64,000 bases of DNA from Vibrio superstes (GCF_003569005.1 NZ_BCUR01000001.1:1555893-1619892); one strand, 5' to 3'; positions 33,753-42,470 are shown, numbered from the stretch's first letter. The notes: generated from the sequence alone by a model not told the origin. Program-made: numbers and translations.

Positions 33753-34946
33753 ATGTCAAACAAGAACGTACTCGTTATCAATTCAGGCAGCTCTTCTCTA
33801 AAGTTTGCTGTTATCGACTCTGAATCTGGTGAAGCGCTAGTCAGTGGACTAGGTGAGTGTTTTGGTCTTCCAGAAGCGACCATCGAATGGAAATTTAACG
33901 GTGAGAAATGTAAAGAAGCAATCACAGCTCCTGACAACCATCACCAAGAAGCTATCAACCGCATCGTTAAACTGATGGATGAGCTATCTCTAAAAGAGAC
34001 CATTGTTGCTGTAGGTCACCGTATTGTTCATGGTGGTGAGAAATTCACTAGTACTGTTCGAATTGACGATGCTGTACTTACAGAAATTGAGAACCTGTCG
34101 GATCTAGCTCCTCTACACAACCCTGCTGGTGCAAAAGGTATCCGTGCGGCTATGGCTGCTTACCCATCTCTACCTCAGTTTGCTGTATTCGATACTGCAT
34201 TCCACCAAACAATGCCACAGAAGGCATTTACTGGTGCGATTTCTCATGAGCTTTACAAAGAGTATGGCATCCGTCGCTACGGTTTCCACGGCACTAGCCA
34301 CTACTACGTGAGCCGTGAAGCTGCAAAAATGCTGAACAAGCCTGTTGAAGAGTCTAACTTCATTACTGTTCACCTTGGTAACGGTGCATCTGTATGTGCG
34401 ATTGCTAACGGCGAAAGTGTTGATACTTCTATGGGCTTCACACCGCTTGCTGGCCTAATGATGGGAACTCGTTCAGGTGACCTTGACCCAGGCATCATTG
34501 AGTTCTTGATGAAGAAAGGCTGGACTCCAGAGCAAGTATTCGAAACGCTTAACAAGAAATCAGGTTTCTTGGGTGTATCCGGCGTAACTTCTGACGCTCG
34601 TGGCATTCTAGAAGCGATGGACGATGGTCACGAAGGTGCTAAGCTAGCGTTCCAAGTATTCACATACCGTGTTGCTAAGTACATCGGCTCTTACATGATT
34701 CCACTGAGCTCTTTGGATGCAATTATCTTCACTGGCGGTATCGGTGAAAATGCTCTAGATATCCGTAGTGAAATCCTGACAAACCTAGGCCTACTTGGTT
34801 TTGTTGAAGACAGAGCAGGCAACGAAGCTGCGCGCTTTGGTGCCGCAGGTCAAATTGCTGAGTCTGAGCTTCTAGGCGCTAAGGTACTAGTAGTACCAAC
34901 TAACGAAGAGTTCGTAATTGCTAAGCAATCAGTAGAACTGCTGTAA
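33753..34946 (+). CDS. ackA: Acetate kinase
   Basis: Interconverts acetyl phosphate + ADP with acetate + ATP. The 397-residue product carries all family motifs: VLVINSGSSSLKFAVI at the N-terminus, HRIVHGGEKF, DTAFHQTMP, RRYGFHGTSHYYV, FITVHLGNGASVCAI, FTPLAGLMMGTRSGDLDPG and FTGGIGENA. The length is typical. AGGA lies 8 bases before the ATG. In enterobacteria and many vibrios pta follows directly; here a terminator and a small convergent gene follow instead, so pta must be elsewhere or this is a second ackA. A perfect FNR-like box upstream suggests anaerobic control. Codon use is that of a highly expressed gene. Confidence 0.96.
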   Translation: MSNKNVLVINSGSSSLKFAVIDSESGEALVSGLGECFGLPEATIEWKFNGEKCKEAITAPDNHHQEAINRIVKLMDELSLKETIVAVGHRIVHGGEKFTSTVRIDDAVLTEIENLSDLAPLHNPAGAKGIRAAMAAYPSLPQFAVFDTAFHQTMPQKAFTGAISHELYKEYGIRRYGFHGTSHYYVSREAAKMLNKPVEESNFITVHLGNGASVCAIANGESVDTSMGFTPLAGLMMGTRSGDLDPGIIEFLMKKGWTPEQVFETLNKKSGFLGVSGVTSDARGILEAMDDGHEGAKLAFQVFTYRVAKYIGSYMIPLSSLDAIIFTGGIGENALDIRSEILTNLGLLGFVEDRAGNEAARFGAAGQIAESELLGAKVLVVPTNEEFVIAKQSVELL

Positions 34947-34967
34947 TATAAAGCAATTGCAAGACAC

Positions 34968-34995
34968 AAAAGCGAGCCGTAGTGCTCGCTTTTTT
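34968..34995 (+). terminator. Rho-independent terminator after ackA
   Basis: Stem AAAAGCGAGC / GCTCGCTTTT with a 6-base loop, ending in a run of T. It marks ackA as monocistronic. Confidence 0.9.
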
Positions 34996-35039
34996 CGTTG
35001 TAATGCTTGATGGATTTATGGTGAAAGTTGGCTAAGGCT

Positions 35040-35252
35040 TCAGCATTTAGAACGGTATCCCGGATCTGTCCAGCAGCGGGGCAGTTCCTCGCCTGACATG
35101 AATACGAGATCTGACTTTTTGAATGATTGGGGATCTTGCTGTTCTTCCCCTGCCTGAAATCGACCTTCGACACTGTCATGAAATAAGTTAGTCAGTTTTG
35201 CCATCTCCACAATGTCGACTAGGTCGCCAGTCTTTCTCTCTTTAAAAAACAT
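35040..35252 (-). CDS. Small hypothetical protein
   Basis: 70 residues, MFFKERKTGDLVDIVEMAKL and onward, ending ELPRCWTDPGYRSKC. The family is not recognised. It is supported by a good ribosome binding site (GAGGG, 8 bases before the ATG), balanced amino-acid composition with no low complexity, and a location free of other genes. It contains no signal peptide or membrane segment. Two Cys lie near the C-terminus. It lies convergent to ackA, about 90 bp away. Confidence 0.55.
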   Translation of the reverse strand: MFFKERKTGDLVDIVEMAKLTNLFHDSVEGRFQAGEEQQDPQSFKKSDLVFMSGEELPRCWTDPGYRSKC

Positions 35253-35404
35253 TGTCTTACCCTCTATCGAGTCGTTTACCCCCTTAATTATAATTGTTAT
35301 TCGCGAAATGGGGCTTCTTACGTCATACAGCCTTGACTAAGAAAGCGCTGTGGCTAGTCTTTAGAAGTGTTAATCACCCTTTTTTGTAAATAAGTGGAGC
35401 CCTT

Positions 35405-36454
35405 ATGCCAAACCCCTGTATTGCAAACAGTGTCAGTGAACTTATTGGTAATACTGATCTTCTCAGAGTGAATAGTCTTTCTGAGATATCAGGCTGTGAG
35501 ATACTACTAAAGTGCGAACATCAGAACCCAGGGGGTTCAATAAAAGATAGGGCGGCGCTTCAGCTGGTCTTGGACGCAATAGAAGCAGGTAAACTCAAGC
35601 CGGGGATGACCATTGTTGAAGGCACTGCTGGGAATACGGGTATTGGCCTAGCGCTCGTCGCTAAAGCCCTTGGCTATAAGATGCTGGTGGTGATGCCAAA
35701 AGGACAAGCACAAGAAAAAGAGCGAATGATTTCTCTTTACGGTGCAGAGTTACTGTTGGTAGACCCTTGTCCGTTTGCTAATCCTGACCATTTTTATCAC
35801 ACGGCGAAACGAATCGGAGCAGAGAACGAGGATTACTGGTGGGCCGATCAGTTCGAAAACCTAAGCAACTATCGAGCGCATTATTTAAATACTGGGCCTG
35901 AGATTTGGCGTCAAACCCAGGGTAAGATCGATGCCTTAGTCTCGGTGGTCGGAACCGGAGGAAGCATCGCCGGTAATTCACACTACTTATCACAGCAACA
36001 ACCGAATCTAAAAACTTGGGTTGTGGACCCTGATGGTTCTGGCATTTATTCCTATTTGAAAAGCGGGAAATATCAATCAAGTGGCAGTTCGTTTACCGAG
36101 GGAATTGGCATAATGCGAGAGGTAGAAAATTTCAGGCAAGCTAAGATCGATCACGCAATCACATTGCCCGATCAGGATTTGGTGACCATATCCAGATTAG
36201 TTGCTGAGCGCGATGGCATCCTTTTAGGAAGCAGCTCTTCATTAAATGTCGCTGGAGCGCTGTACGCCGCCGCCAGGATGGGCAAGGGAAAAACCATAGT
36301 CACCTTTAGTTGCGATCTAGCTGAGCGCTCCTATTCCAAGCTGTATAACCAAGAGTTTCTGAAAGAAAAAGGAATAGAATTGAATAAAGAAACTTTGGCA
36401 GAAATCTGGGCCCGTTATCAATCTGATGGTGATGAAATGGTGGTAGATAGATAA
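35405..36454 (+). CDS. Cysteine-synthase-family PLP enzyme
   Basis: 349 residues of the fold II PLP family that includes O-acetylserine sulfhydrylase and cystathionine beta-synthase. The PLP Lys lies in NPGGSIKDRAALQL near residue 47, the substrate loop is EGTAGNTGIGLALV near 77, and the phosphate-binding loop is VVGTGGSIAGN near 180. The NPGGSIKDR and EGTAGNTGIGLA forms and the extra length over E. coli CysK (323) point to a divergent subgroup, seen in alphaproteobacteria and fungi, whose true substrate is less certain than for CysK. It may make cysteine or act on a related beta-substituted alanine. AGTGGAG precedes the ATG. RidA-like and serine-dehydratase-like genes follow. Confidence 0.85.
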   Translation: MPNPCIANSVSELIGNTDLLRVNSLSEISGCEILLKCEHQNPGGSIKDRAALQLVLDAIEAGKLKPGMTIVEGTAGNTGIGLALVAKALGYKMLVVMPKGQAQEKERMISLYGAELLLVDPCPFANPDHFYHTAKRIGAENEDYWWADQFENLSNYRAHYLNTGPEIWRQTQGKIDALVSVVGTGGSIAGNSHYLSQQQPNLKTWVVDPDGSGIYSYLKSGKYQSSGSSFTEGIGIMREVENFRQAKIDHAITLPDQDLVTISRLVAERDGILLGSSSSLNVAGALYAAARMGKGKTIVTFSCDLAERSYSKLYNQEFLKEKGIELNKETLAEIWARYQSDGDEMVVDR

Positions 36455-36567
36455 TCGTAAAAGACAAAAGAGGCCATCTGTTGGCTTTCGCTTTTATTTA
36501 CAAAGATATATTGTGAGTGTTCGGTATCAGAGCGCTTCAACCTTGGACAAATAATTCATTTTTTAGT

Positions 36568-36583
36568 TTGGCATGAATTGGTT
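36568..36583 (+). promoter_or_regulatory. Shared operator motif, copy a (ridA-like gene)
   Basis: TTGGCATGAATTGGTT; its last base is 88 bp before the ridA-like start codon. The two TTGG steps are 10 bp apart, one helical turn, as expected for the two helix-turn-helices of an AraC protein. Identical to copy c. Confidence 0.6.
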
Positions 36584-36671
36584 AGCTAGATTTGCGATGA
36601 CTTTCTTAAGCTAGTGCAAAGTTACAAGCTTAGGTGCTACCTAGCACTCCAATACATTTAGGAAATGAACA

Positions 36672-37019
36672 ATGATCAAAACTATCGCCCCTATGGGTCG
36701 CTACAGTAAAGCGAAAATCGTTAACGGCAACGTATATCTTTGTGGTCAATTCTCAACAGACCTTACCCTTGATGTTAAGGGACAGTCTAAGAACACCTTC
36801 GATCAAGTAGACACGCTACTGGCTGAGTGTGGTATCGATAAGTCTAAGATTGTTAGCATCCTAGTTCATTTGAACGACATCGAAAACCACTATGCCTCAT
36901 TCAATGAAGAATATGATACGTGGATTGCGGGCAAGGAAGCGCCAGTGCGCACCTGCGTTGAAGCGAAAATGTTTTCTGAGGCTTGCTTAGTTGAACTGAC
37001 TATCATCGCAACCGAGTAA
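36672..37019 (+). CDS. RidA/YjgF-family enamine/imine deaminase
   Basis: 115 residues. RidA proteins hydrolyse reactive enamines such as 2-aminoacrylate, formed when serine or cysteine is dehydrated or desulfurised. The product has the family core: GRYSKAKIVNGNVYLCGQFS, NTFDQVDTLLAECGIDKSKI, and the catalytic Arg in APVRTCVEAKMF near residue 98, ending ELTIIATE. The length is slightly below E. coli RidA (128). The motif sequence is divergent from the housekeeping member, so this may be a pathway-specific RidA subfamily. It lies just upstream of the serine-dehydratase-like gene but has its own operator copy and its own terminator. Confidence 0.85.
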   Translation: MIKTIAPMGRYSKAKIVNGNVYLCGQFSTDLTLDVKGQSKNTFDQVDTLLAECGIDKSKIVSILVHLNDIENHYASFNEEYDTWIAGKEAPVRTCVEAKMFSEACLVELTIIATE

Positions 37020-37036
37020 ACCTTATCCGGTTAACC

Positions 37037-37070
37037 AAGCCCCTTTGCGCATATGCGTGAAGGGGCTTTG
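37037..37070 (+). terminator. Terminator after the ridA-like gene
   Basis: Long hairpin AAGCCCCTT...AAGGGGCTT with an inner CGCATATGCG palindrome, followed by TGTTGTTTTT. It separates ridA from the dehydratase gene. Confidence 0.8.
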
Positions 37071-37138
37071 TTGTTTTTAAGAGATAATGAATCAACTATG
37101 AACTTGTCTTTTTACGAAAATAGATGTGTGATTTTAGA

Positions 37139-37154
37139 ATGGCATCGAATGGTA
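37139..37154 (+). promoter_or_regulatory. Shared operator motif, copy e (serine-dehydratase-like gene)
   Basis: ATGGCATCGAATGGTA matches the shared 16-bp motif at 12 of 16 positions and keeps both TGG steps 10 bp apart. Its last base is 88 bp before the start codon, the same distance as copy a. Confidence 0.5.
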
Positions 37155-37242
37155 ATCGAGTTTTGCTAAGTTTGGGTAAAGTGGATGCAGATTTAGACAA
37201 GAGTTTAAGCTCTTATACATTCCATTCTGGGAGAAAAATATT

Positions 37243-38805
37243 ATGTCTGTAGAACTGTACCCTAGCTTTTTTAACGACGTCATGGGCCCTGTAATGCTTG
37301 CAGGTTCAAGCTCTCACCTTGTTGCTCCGCAACGTCTTGGCCTTTTGACTCATTATCTTACTCGTGGCCAAACCATCAGCAAGATAGAAGTGGTCATGGA
37401 CACAGATGGCTCGTTTGCTGGCACCTTTGGTTTGATGTCTGAAGACATCGGCATGTGCTCGGGTGCCATCGGCCTAGCAGTAGATTCTCCCGTACGTAAC
37501 AGTTGCTTGGATATGGCAAAAGAGCAGGGCATTGAGGTTCTATTTACTAAGGAACCAATGAAGGAAACTGATCACTTAAATGGCATGAAGTTCATCATCA
37601 CTGACAGTCATGGTAAAGAGTGTACCTTGGTAGGTGATTCTATCGGTGGTGGTATGGTTCAAACCAAGAAGATCATGGGTTTTGATTACATCTACAAGGG
37701 CGATACGAATCTGATCGTGGTTATCAAGCGTGGTGGCGTAGAGGATCGAATCCAAGCCATACAAGAGGCGTTAGATGGCTTCATGACTATAAAAGAGCAG
37801 AGTCTAAATGATGACACAGCTTATTTTCTGACCGCTACGGAATCGCCAAGTGTTAAGATGTTAGAAGCTATCGCTCCTACTAGTGAGATTTATTGGCTAG
37901 AATGTGTTTTGCCAACGCCAACTCGCCCAGACCGCAAGCCTCAATTGTTCGATAACTCAAATGACTTTTTAAAGTTAACTGAAGAGAAGCCAATGCATGA
38001 GGTCGCTATCGATTATCAGGTTGCGGCAACGGGTATGACGCGTGAACAAATCGTTTCTAAGGTCGAAGAGTTACGTGGCCACATGGTGTATCTGGTAGAG
38101 CGCATGGAAAACCGCGACTTTGAACTTGATTACAAGCATGCATATGGCTTCAGTACTAACAATTTTGACAAGGTAACGGCTAAGCAACACCTTCCACAAC
38201 CTATGTATGATGCTGTTCGTTATTATTTCTCTGTACTGTCCATGGCACCAGAAACACTGCATGTTGGTTTTCCTCATGGCGCAGGTGGCGGTGTAGTAAT
38301 GTCTTGTCTGCGAGCAGCGCAAAATCATTACGGCTTTTCAGATGAGAAGTTGGTAGAAGGTCTGCTTGTTGCTGCTGCCTACGGCGCCATTGCTTATACT
38401 CGCACTGATCCAACGGGTGAAACCATTGGTTGCGCAGGTGAGATGGGTCTTTCCGGTGCATTCTCAGCGGCAGCATTGACCTATATCCTTGGTGGAACGC
38501 CACGTCAGGTAGATTCTGCAGCATCACAGGCGATGCAATTGGCGGTAGGCTGGCCATGCGATCCAATTATGGGGGGAGAAGGTGAGCCTTGTACCTCTCG
38601 CGGTATGGCTGTAATTACGACGCCGTTTATGTACGCACAGCTAGCTCTAACTAACATGACGACCCTGATTCCATTCCACGAAGCTTTGGATGTTTCAGCT
38701 AAAGTAGGTGCTCTGCTTGGTGATGATATGCTTTGTACTGGCCGTGGTGGATGTGCTGCTTGCCCTTCAGCTTGCGCAGTAAAAGTGGACCTTGGTTTGC
38801 ATTAA
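37243..38805 (+). CDS. Fe-S-dependent L-serine dehydratase-like enzyme (beta and alpha domains fused)
   Basis: 520 residues. The N-terminal beta domain begins with a variant of the GPSSSHT signature (MGPVMLAGSSSHLVAPQRLG) and an ACT-like part. The C-terminal alpha domain from about residue 240 has the PHGAGGGVVMSCLRAAQNHY segment and the three expected iron-sulfur Cys contexts: GCAGEMG, GWPCDPIMGG and EGEPCTSR. The family deaminates L-serine to pyruvate through 2-aminoacrylate with a [4Fe-4S] cluster. Unusual is a Cys-rich C-terminus, CTGRGGCAACPSACAV, which could supply extra ligands. Divergence from SdaA/SdaB means that the substrate could be another beta-hydroxy or beta-thiol amino acid. 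The adjacent RidA-like gene would remove the enamine intermediate. Confidence 0.85.
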   Translation: MSVELYPSFFNDVMGPVMLAGSSSHLVAPQRLGLLTHYLTRGQTISKIEVVMDTDGSFAGTFGLMSEDIGMCSGAIGLAVDSPVRNSCLDMAKEQGIEVLFTKEPMKETDHLNGMKFIITDSHGKECTLVGDSIGGGMVQTKKIMGFDYIYKGDTNLIVVIKRGGVEDRIQAIQEALDGFMTIKEQSLNDDTAYFLTATESPSVKMLEAIAPTSEIYWLECVLPTPTRPDRKPQLFDNSNDFLKLTEEKPMHEVAIDYQVAATGMTREQIVSKVEELRGHMVYLVERMENRDFELDYKHAYGFSTNNFDKVTAKQHLPQPMYDAVRYYFSVLSMAPETLHVGFPHGAGGGVVMSCLRAAQNHYGFSDEKLVEGLLVAAAYGAIAYTRTDPTGETIGCAGEMGLSGAFSAAALTYILGGTPRQVDSAASQAMQLAVGWPCDPIMGGEGEPCTSRGMAVITTPFMYAQLALTNMTTLIPFHEALDVSAKVGALLGDDMLCTGRGGCAACPSACAVKVDLGLH

Positions 38806-38850
38806 TTTTCGCTCAAACTTAGCGGTTAACGCACTAGACGTTCAGAGAAT

Positions 38851-38874
38851 CGGCTCCTTTATGGAGCCGTTTTT
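38851..38874 (+). terminator. Terminator after the serine-dehydratase-like gene
   Basis: Stem CGGCTCC / GGAGCCG with a 5-base loop and T5. Confidence 0.85.
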
Positions 38875-38895
38875 GTATTCTAGGTCTAGAAAATA

Positions 38896-38985
38896 CTACT
38901 TACTCTTTAGAGAATTGCGATATTGGTTTGGCGTTGTGCCGACCCTTTTTTTAAACACCCTAGTAAAATGTGTGGCGACGTCACC
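38896..38985 (-). pseudogene. C-terminal relic of an AraC-family regulator
   Basis: Read on the minus strand, 29 codons give GDVATHFTRVFKKRVGTTPN, then QYRNSLKSK and a stop. This is the second helix-turn-helix and end of an AraC-type protein. Upstream of it the reading frame loses similarity at once, where a transposase relic begins. The rest of the regulator is gone. It is probably the remains of a second regulator that once lay beside the dehydratase gene. Confidence 0.65.
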
Positions 38986-38995
38986 TATTGCTTGT

Positions 38996-39400
38996 TTGAG
39001 GTTCTATTTGGGTCATTGTGCGCCGTGATCGATAGTTCGATATTAGAGAATATATCCTCGGCCATCATGACTGGTTTAAGCGTAACGGTATGTTTATTTA
39101 TGGAGTTCGTGCCGATGACACTATCGCTCGTATCGTTTCTAAGATCGAGCCAAAGCCATTCCATGAATGCGTTATAAATTGGATGTCTTCAATTCATGTT
39201 CAAGTTGTCGCTATTGATGGCAAGACCCTTCGAGGCTCTTATGACCGCTAAGACCGAGCTAGCACAATACACATGATGAGTGTATACGCTTGTGCAAACA
39301 AATTGGTGCCAGGTCAGCTCAAAACGGAACAGGTAAACTTCTGGATATCAAGGGTGCCTTAGTCACTACCGATGGCATGGCATGCCAAACAAAATCAAGG
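38996..39400 (+). pseudogene. Decayed ISAs1-family transposase
   Basis: Pieces of one transposase appear in shifting frames: LFGSLCAVI near the start, then from 39063 GHHDWFKRNGMFIYGVRADD, TIARIVSKIEPKPFHECVIN and VVAIDGKTLRGSYDR followed by a stop. After a further frameshift comes LLDIKGALVTTDGMACQTK. These match the order of the ISAs1-type DDE transposase (AIDGKTLRGS holds the first catalytic Asp). Several frameshifts, a stop and internal deletions make it inactive. No terminal repeats were recognised. It interrupts or abuts the AraC relic. Confidence 0.75.
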
Positions 39401-39961
39401 GGCTTTGCCAAAGGGATTGAAAGTCTGTTCTCTGAACAGCGCGCTAACAAACCACAAGCTATTTGGCTCACCATCGACGCTGAACAAAGAAATTCAGGTG
39501 CGGAACTATTTCTTTTCTGAATACTTCGCAACTGTTGTAAAGGAACTTTCTTGGCGGTTCTTTTAGCAAACGGGCCTGAGTCGTCACTATTACGGGAGAA
39601 CTGCCATGCGATCAGCTGACTGCTTTTTAATTGAATCTTTACTTAATTTGAATAATTAAAAAAACCATATAACCAGTTGGTGCCATTTCAATTTATTTTA
39701 ATGTATATTGCTTTTTTTTAATCACCCAATTTATATATGAGGCTCGTTTAATTAGCCTGAGGATTGGTTTTTAAACTGATTTTACATACTTTCTCTAATT
39801 TCTTTTACACCCAGGTCTTTAATACTGCGCTACTTCAAATTACTTCCTAGTATTTATATTTGGCATCAAATGGTCATGCCTTGAGTGCAAAATAGTGAAA
39901 TATTGAGCAACAGATTCGTCACTCGATGCCTTAGCATCAATAAATTATTTGTTGGCTGTAT
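39401..39961. other. AT-rich region, no intact gene
   Basis: 561 bp. The left part may be a further decayed end of the transposase, but no motif is convincing. The right part is very AT-rich promoter-like sequence carrying operator copy b about 100 bp before the barrel gene. Confidence 0.5.
39860..39875 (+). promoter_or_regulatory. Shared operator motif, copy b (outer-membrane barrel gene)
   Basis: TTGGCATCAAATGGTC; its last base is 86 bp before the start codon of the barrel gene, almost the same distance as copies a and e. Confidence 0.6.
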
Positions 39962-40603
39962 ATGTTTCGCTTTTTGTTTGTTTCGATACTTCTTATTTCA
40001 CACTCTAGTTATGCTGTTGGGTTAAATGACTTTGGCTGGTTTCATTCTGTGGCATTGCGCAGTCATGTAGATTTGGAATCGGAAACCCAGGAGGTCTCGG
40101 GTTCGTTAAAGCTTACTCCAGTCGATAAGTTGTCTGCGGCCTATCAGACTCAAGCTGGTGGTAACTACTATCTCGAGTACGCAAGAGGCTTCAAGCTTTC
40201 ACAGCAGTTTTATTTAACCGCGGATATTGGCTTCTTTAAACTTGTAGAGGAGGAAAGCATAGGTTATCTGGGGGCACAGTTCTCTTATGTTCCATCAAGA
40301 GAGTGGGTACTGTCTGTCGATTTTACTGAGACCGAAAGCTTAGGTGATTATTCAATATCCGAACATAGATACATAGCAGCTTCTGCTTTATGGAGGCCCA
40401 CATTCAAGACGGAGTTATTGATTCAGACAACACGAGTGCAACCTAAAGGAGTCATGCAAGAAGTGGTGGGGAACTATAATGAATACGAGGCATATGCGGC
40501 TTATCAATGTACCACCACGATTAAGCCATACATTTACACCATAAAAAAAGAGACGTCCAAAGATATGAACGTCAACCTAGGTGTGGAATTTAATTTTAAT
40601 TAA
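39962..40603 (+). CDS. Predicted outer-membrane beta-barrel protein
   Basis: 213 residues with a signal peptide (MFRFLFVSILLISHSSYA) followed by about ten amphipathic strands separated by short turns (for example YYLEYARGFKLSQQFYLTADIGF and YLGAQFSYVPSREWVLSVDFTE). The protein ends NVNLGVEFNFN; the hydrophobic-alternating end is typical of outer-membrane proteins, although the last residue is Asn. The family is not recognised. The shared operator motif stands at the standard distance upstream, so it is probably co-regulated with the ridA-like and dehydratase genes, perhaps as a porin. It overlaps the convergent DUF3299 gene by 4 bp. The ribosome binding site is weak. Confidence 0.7.
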   Translation: MFRFLFVSILLISHSSYAVGLNDFGWFHSVALRSHVDLESETQEVSGSLKLTPVDKLSAAYQTQAGGNYYLEYARGFKLSQQFYLTADIGFFKLVEEESIGYLGAQFSYVPSREWVLSVDFTETESLGDYSISEHRYIAASALWRPTFKTELLIQTTRVQPKGVMQEVVGNYNEYEAYAAYQCTTTIKPYIYTIKKETSKDMNVNLGVEFNFN

Positions 40604-41235
40604 AGGGTTGTAATATCAGAGGCTGATATTTGGTAGCCACTGTTTATAGCTTGGTTACCATCGGAAAAATTCACGTCGAGCTGGCTTGGTTTAGAATGAA
40701 TAGTGCCCGACACAGAGACAGGTACATCTAAGCTTTGCAATTCAAACCCTTCTTTGAAGTCTACTACTATTATTTGATTGATTGGAGGTGGAGGCGTGTG
40801 AACGCAAGCGTCTGCTGTTGGAACCAGCAAGAATTGGGTGGTTTTCATGCCATCCATTTGTAGTGGGACTAAGAAACCATTGATGGTGACTTCTCCAATA
40901 GGCAAGTCAGATACGGTCGTGCTCATGGCGCGTTCTTTTGCGCTCAGATAACTTTGTCTTATCTCAGTAAGACGATCAACATCAAGGTTGATCTCTTTAG
41001 CTATTTCTAATCTGCTTGATAACCCCAGTTGTTCTTCCTTGCTAAGCGTGCGTCGCTCCGAGGCTAATCGGTAGGCTAGGATATCTTGGAACAGCTGCAG
41101 TTCGGTTTGGCTTAACTCGGGTACGGATTGGGTAGGGGCTTCAATTTTGGGCACTAGGTCTTGCCAATTTAAGGTCTGAGCGCTGAAGCAAAAAGAGGAA
41201 AACAGCACGGTGATAAGTATTAGTATCGGTTTCAT
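40600..41235 (-). CDS. DUF3299-family exported protein
   Basis: 211 residues with a signal peptide (MKPILILITVLFSSFCFSA). The mature protein starts QTLNWQDLVPKIE and has the family core INGFLVPLQMDG...TQFLLVPTADACVHTPPPPINQIIVVDF near residues 115-150. The conserved C-x-H-x-P-P-P-P may bind metal. DUF3299 has no established function; members are often next to envelope transport genes. It is divergent from the AraC regulator gene, with operator copy c in between, which suggests that it belongs to the same regulon. Probably periplasmic. Confidence 0.75.
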   Translation of the reverse strand: MKPILILITVLFSSFCFSAQTLNWQDLVPKIEAPTQSVPELSQTELQLFQDILAYRLASERRTLSKEEQLGLSSRLEIAKEINLDVDRLTEIRQSYLSAKERAMSTTVSDLPIGEVTINGFLVPLQMDGMKTTQFLLVPTADACVHTPPPPINQIIVVDFKEGFELQSLDVPVSVSGTIHSKPSQLDVNFSDGNQAINSGYQISASDITTL

Positions 41236-41291
41236 AGACGCTCCTATCTTGGTTATAGGTGCAGTGTAAATTCACCGAGAGCCTTGGCTTG

Positions 41292-41307
41292 AACCAATTC
41301 ATGCCAA
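41292..41307 (-). promoter_or_regulatory. Shared operator motif, copy c (DUF3299/AraC divergent region)
   Basis: On the minus strand TTGGCATGAATTGGTT, identical to copy a. It lies 56 bp before the DUF3299 start and 124 bp before the AraC start on the other strand, so it could serve both, including autoregulation. Confidence 0.6.
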
Positions 41308-41431
41308 TTATGACTTTAATTCATGAGGTTAATGTAACTCACTGTTAGCAGTAATTATTCTGTGCAAAGTGAGGTTTTAACGTAGACTAGAAAGAATAAA
41401 CATTTCATAGAGTTAGTTGAGAATAGGCGAG

Positions 41432-42427
41432 ATGGCTAAGAAGACCCCTTTTATTCCATTAATTAAAGCAGATCAGGTTACAACCTTTGTGGATTACGTC
41501 GCCAACTATGAAAAAATAGCGTACAAAGCTCTGAGCGACACAGACCTACCGTTTGAACTGGGTAAGTATGTCCAGCACGGCTATGTAGGGCGTACTGTTG
41601 TTAAAGATATGGTGACTAAACTTTCTCAAAATCTCAGCAAAGAGGCCTTTGTTAAGATGGTGGTTGCCTGCTCCAAAACTAATGCCGTTAAACTCACCCA
41701 TGGAATGCCACTTAGCGGAAGCATACGTCAAGGCTTGGAGCAACTCGCACAATTAATCACCGTAGAATCTACAGACACCGCAATTGTGCTTGAGCAAAAG
41801 ACAGGTTATTGCTGGTTCTACTTCAAGCGAGAAGAACAACCAATAGTAGGCGATGATTTGGTTGGAGTGCTGATGATCCTCAACTTGGTACAACTTCTTT
41901 TGGGGCAGAAGTGGCTTCCTGAGGTCATTACGCTCAGGGGGAGTGTCTCGAGTAAGATTGATATAGCCATCAATTACCATAAAGTCGAGTACAAGAAAGA
42001 GCATAAATACTCGGGCGTTTTTATACCAGATAGCTTACTAGATAGAGAGATAGCACTGCCTGTTAGTGAGGCGCTGCAAAATGCTTTTTATGATCTGCAT
42101 ACTTTTAAGTACTCATTGAAAAAGCTACTCGAACCCTATATCTCTGGCTCCACTCCTACCATTAATCAAGCTGCCAAATATGCGAATATGAGCGTTCGTA
42201 CCCTGCAACGAAGATTATCCGAGGAGGGCTTTTCGTTTTCCGACGTGATCTTTGAGTTGGTGGATGAAATGACCTGTGACGCACTCATTAATAGTGATGA
42301 GAGTATCTCAGACCTGTCCCATAGACTTGGCTATTCACATGGTTCGCACATGATTCGCGCGTTCAAAAAGAAGTTCGAGTTGACTCCAAAACAGTTCAGA
42401 GACAAATACAGAGTTATAGCTAACTAG
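41432..42427 (+). CDS. AraC-family regulator, probable controller of the local regulon
   Basis: 331 residues. The N-terminal region fits the arabinose-binding-like domain of the OruR/ArgR subgroup (DLPFELGKYVQHGYVGRTVVKDM). The C-terminal double helix-turn-helix lies at about 235-325: INQAAKYANMSVRTLQRRLSEEGFSFSDVIFE and SISDLSHRLGYSHGSHMIRAFKKKFELTPKQFRDKY. Five copies of one 16-bp motif with AraC-like geometry surround this gene, between 36.5 and 42.5 kb, and it is the only intact AraC gene among them. It is therefore the best candidate to bind them (inference). The start is taken as ATG 41432; a TTG 15 bp upstream is possible. The effector is unknown. Confidence 0.88.
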   Translation: MAKKTPFIPLIKADQVTTFVDYVANYEKIAYKALSDTDLPFELGKYVQHGYVGRTVVKDMVTKLSQNLSKEAFVKMVVACSKTNAVKLTHGMPLSGSIRQGLEQLAQLITVESTDTAIVLEQKTGYCWFYFKREEQPIVGDDLVGVLMILNLVQLLLGQKWLPEVITLRGSVSSKIDIAINYHKVEYKKEHKYSGVFIPDSLLDREIALPVSEALQNAFYDLHTFKYSLKKLLEPYISGSTPTINQAAKYANMSVRTLQRRLSEEGFSFSDVIFELVDEMTCDALINSDESISDLSHRLGYSHGSHMIRAFKKKFELTPKQFRDKYRVIAN

Positions 42428-42470
42428 TTGATAGCTATCTAGAGGACGGTTGAATCAAGCTGATTTTCAC

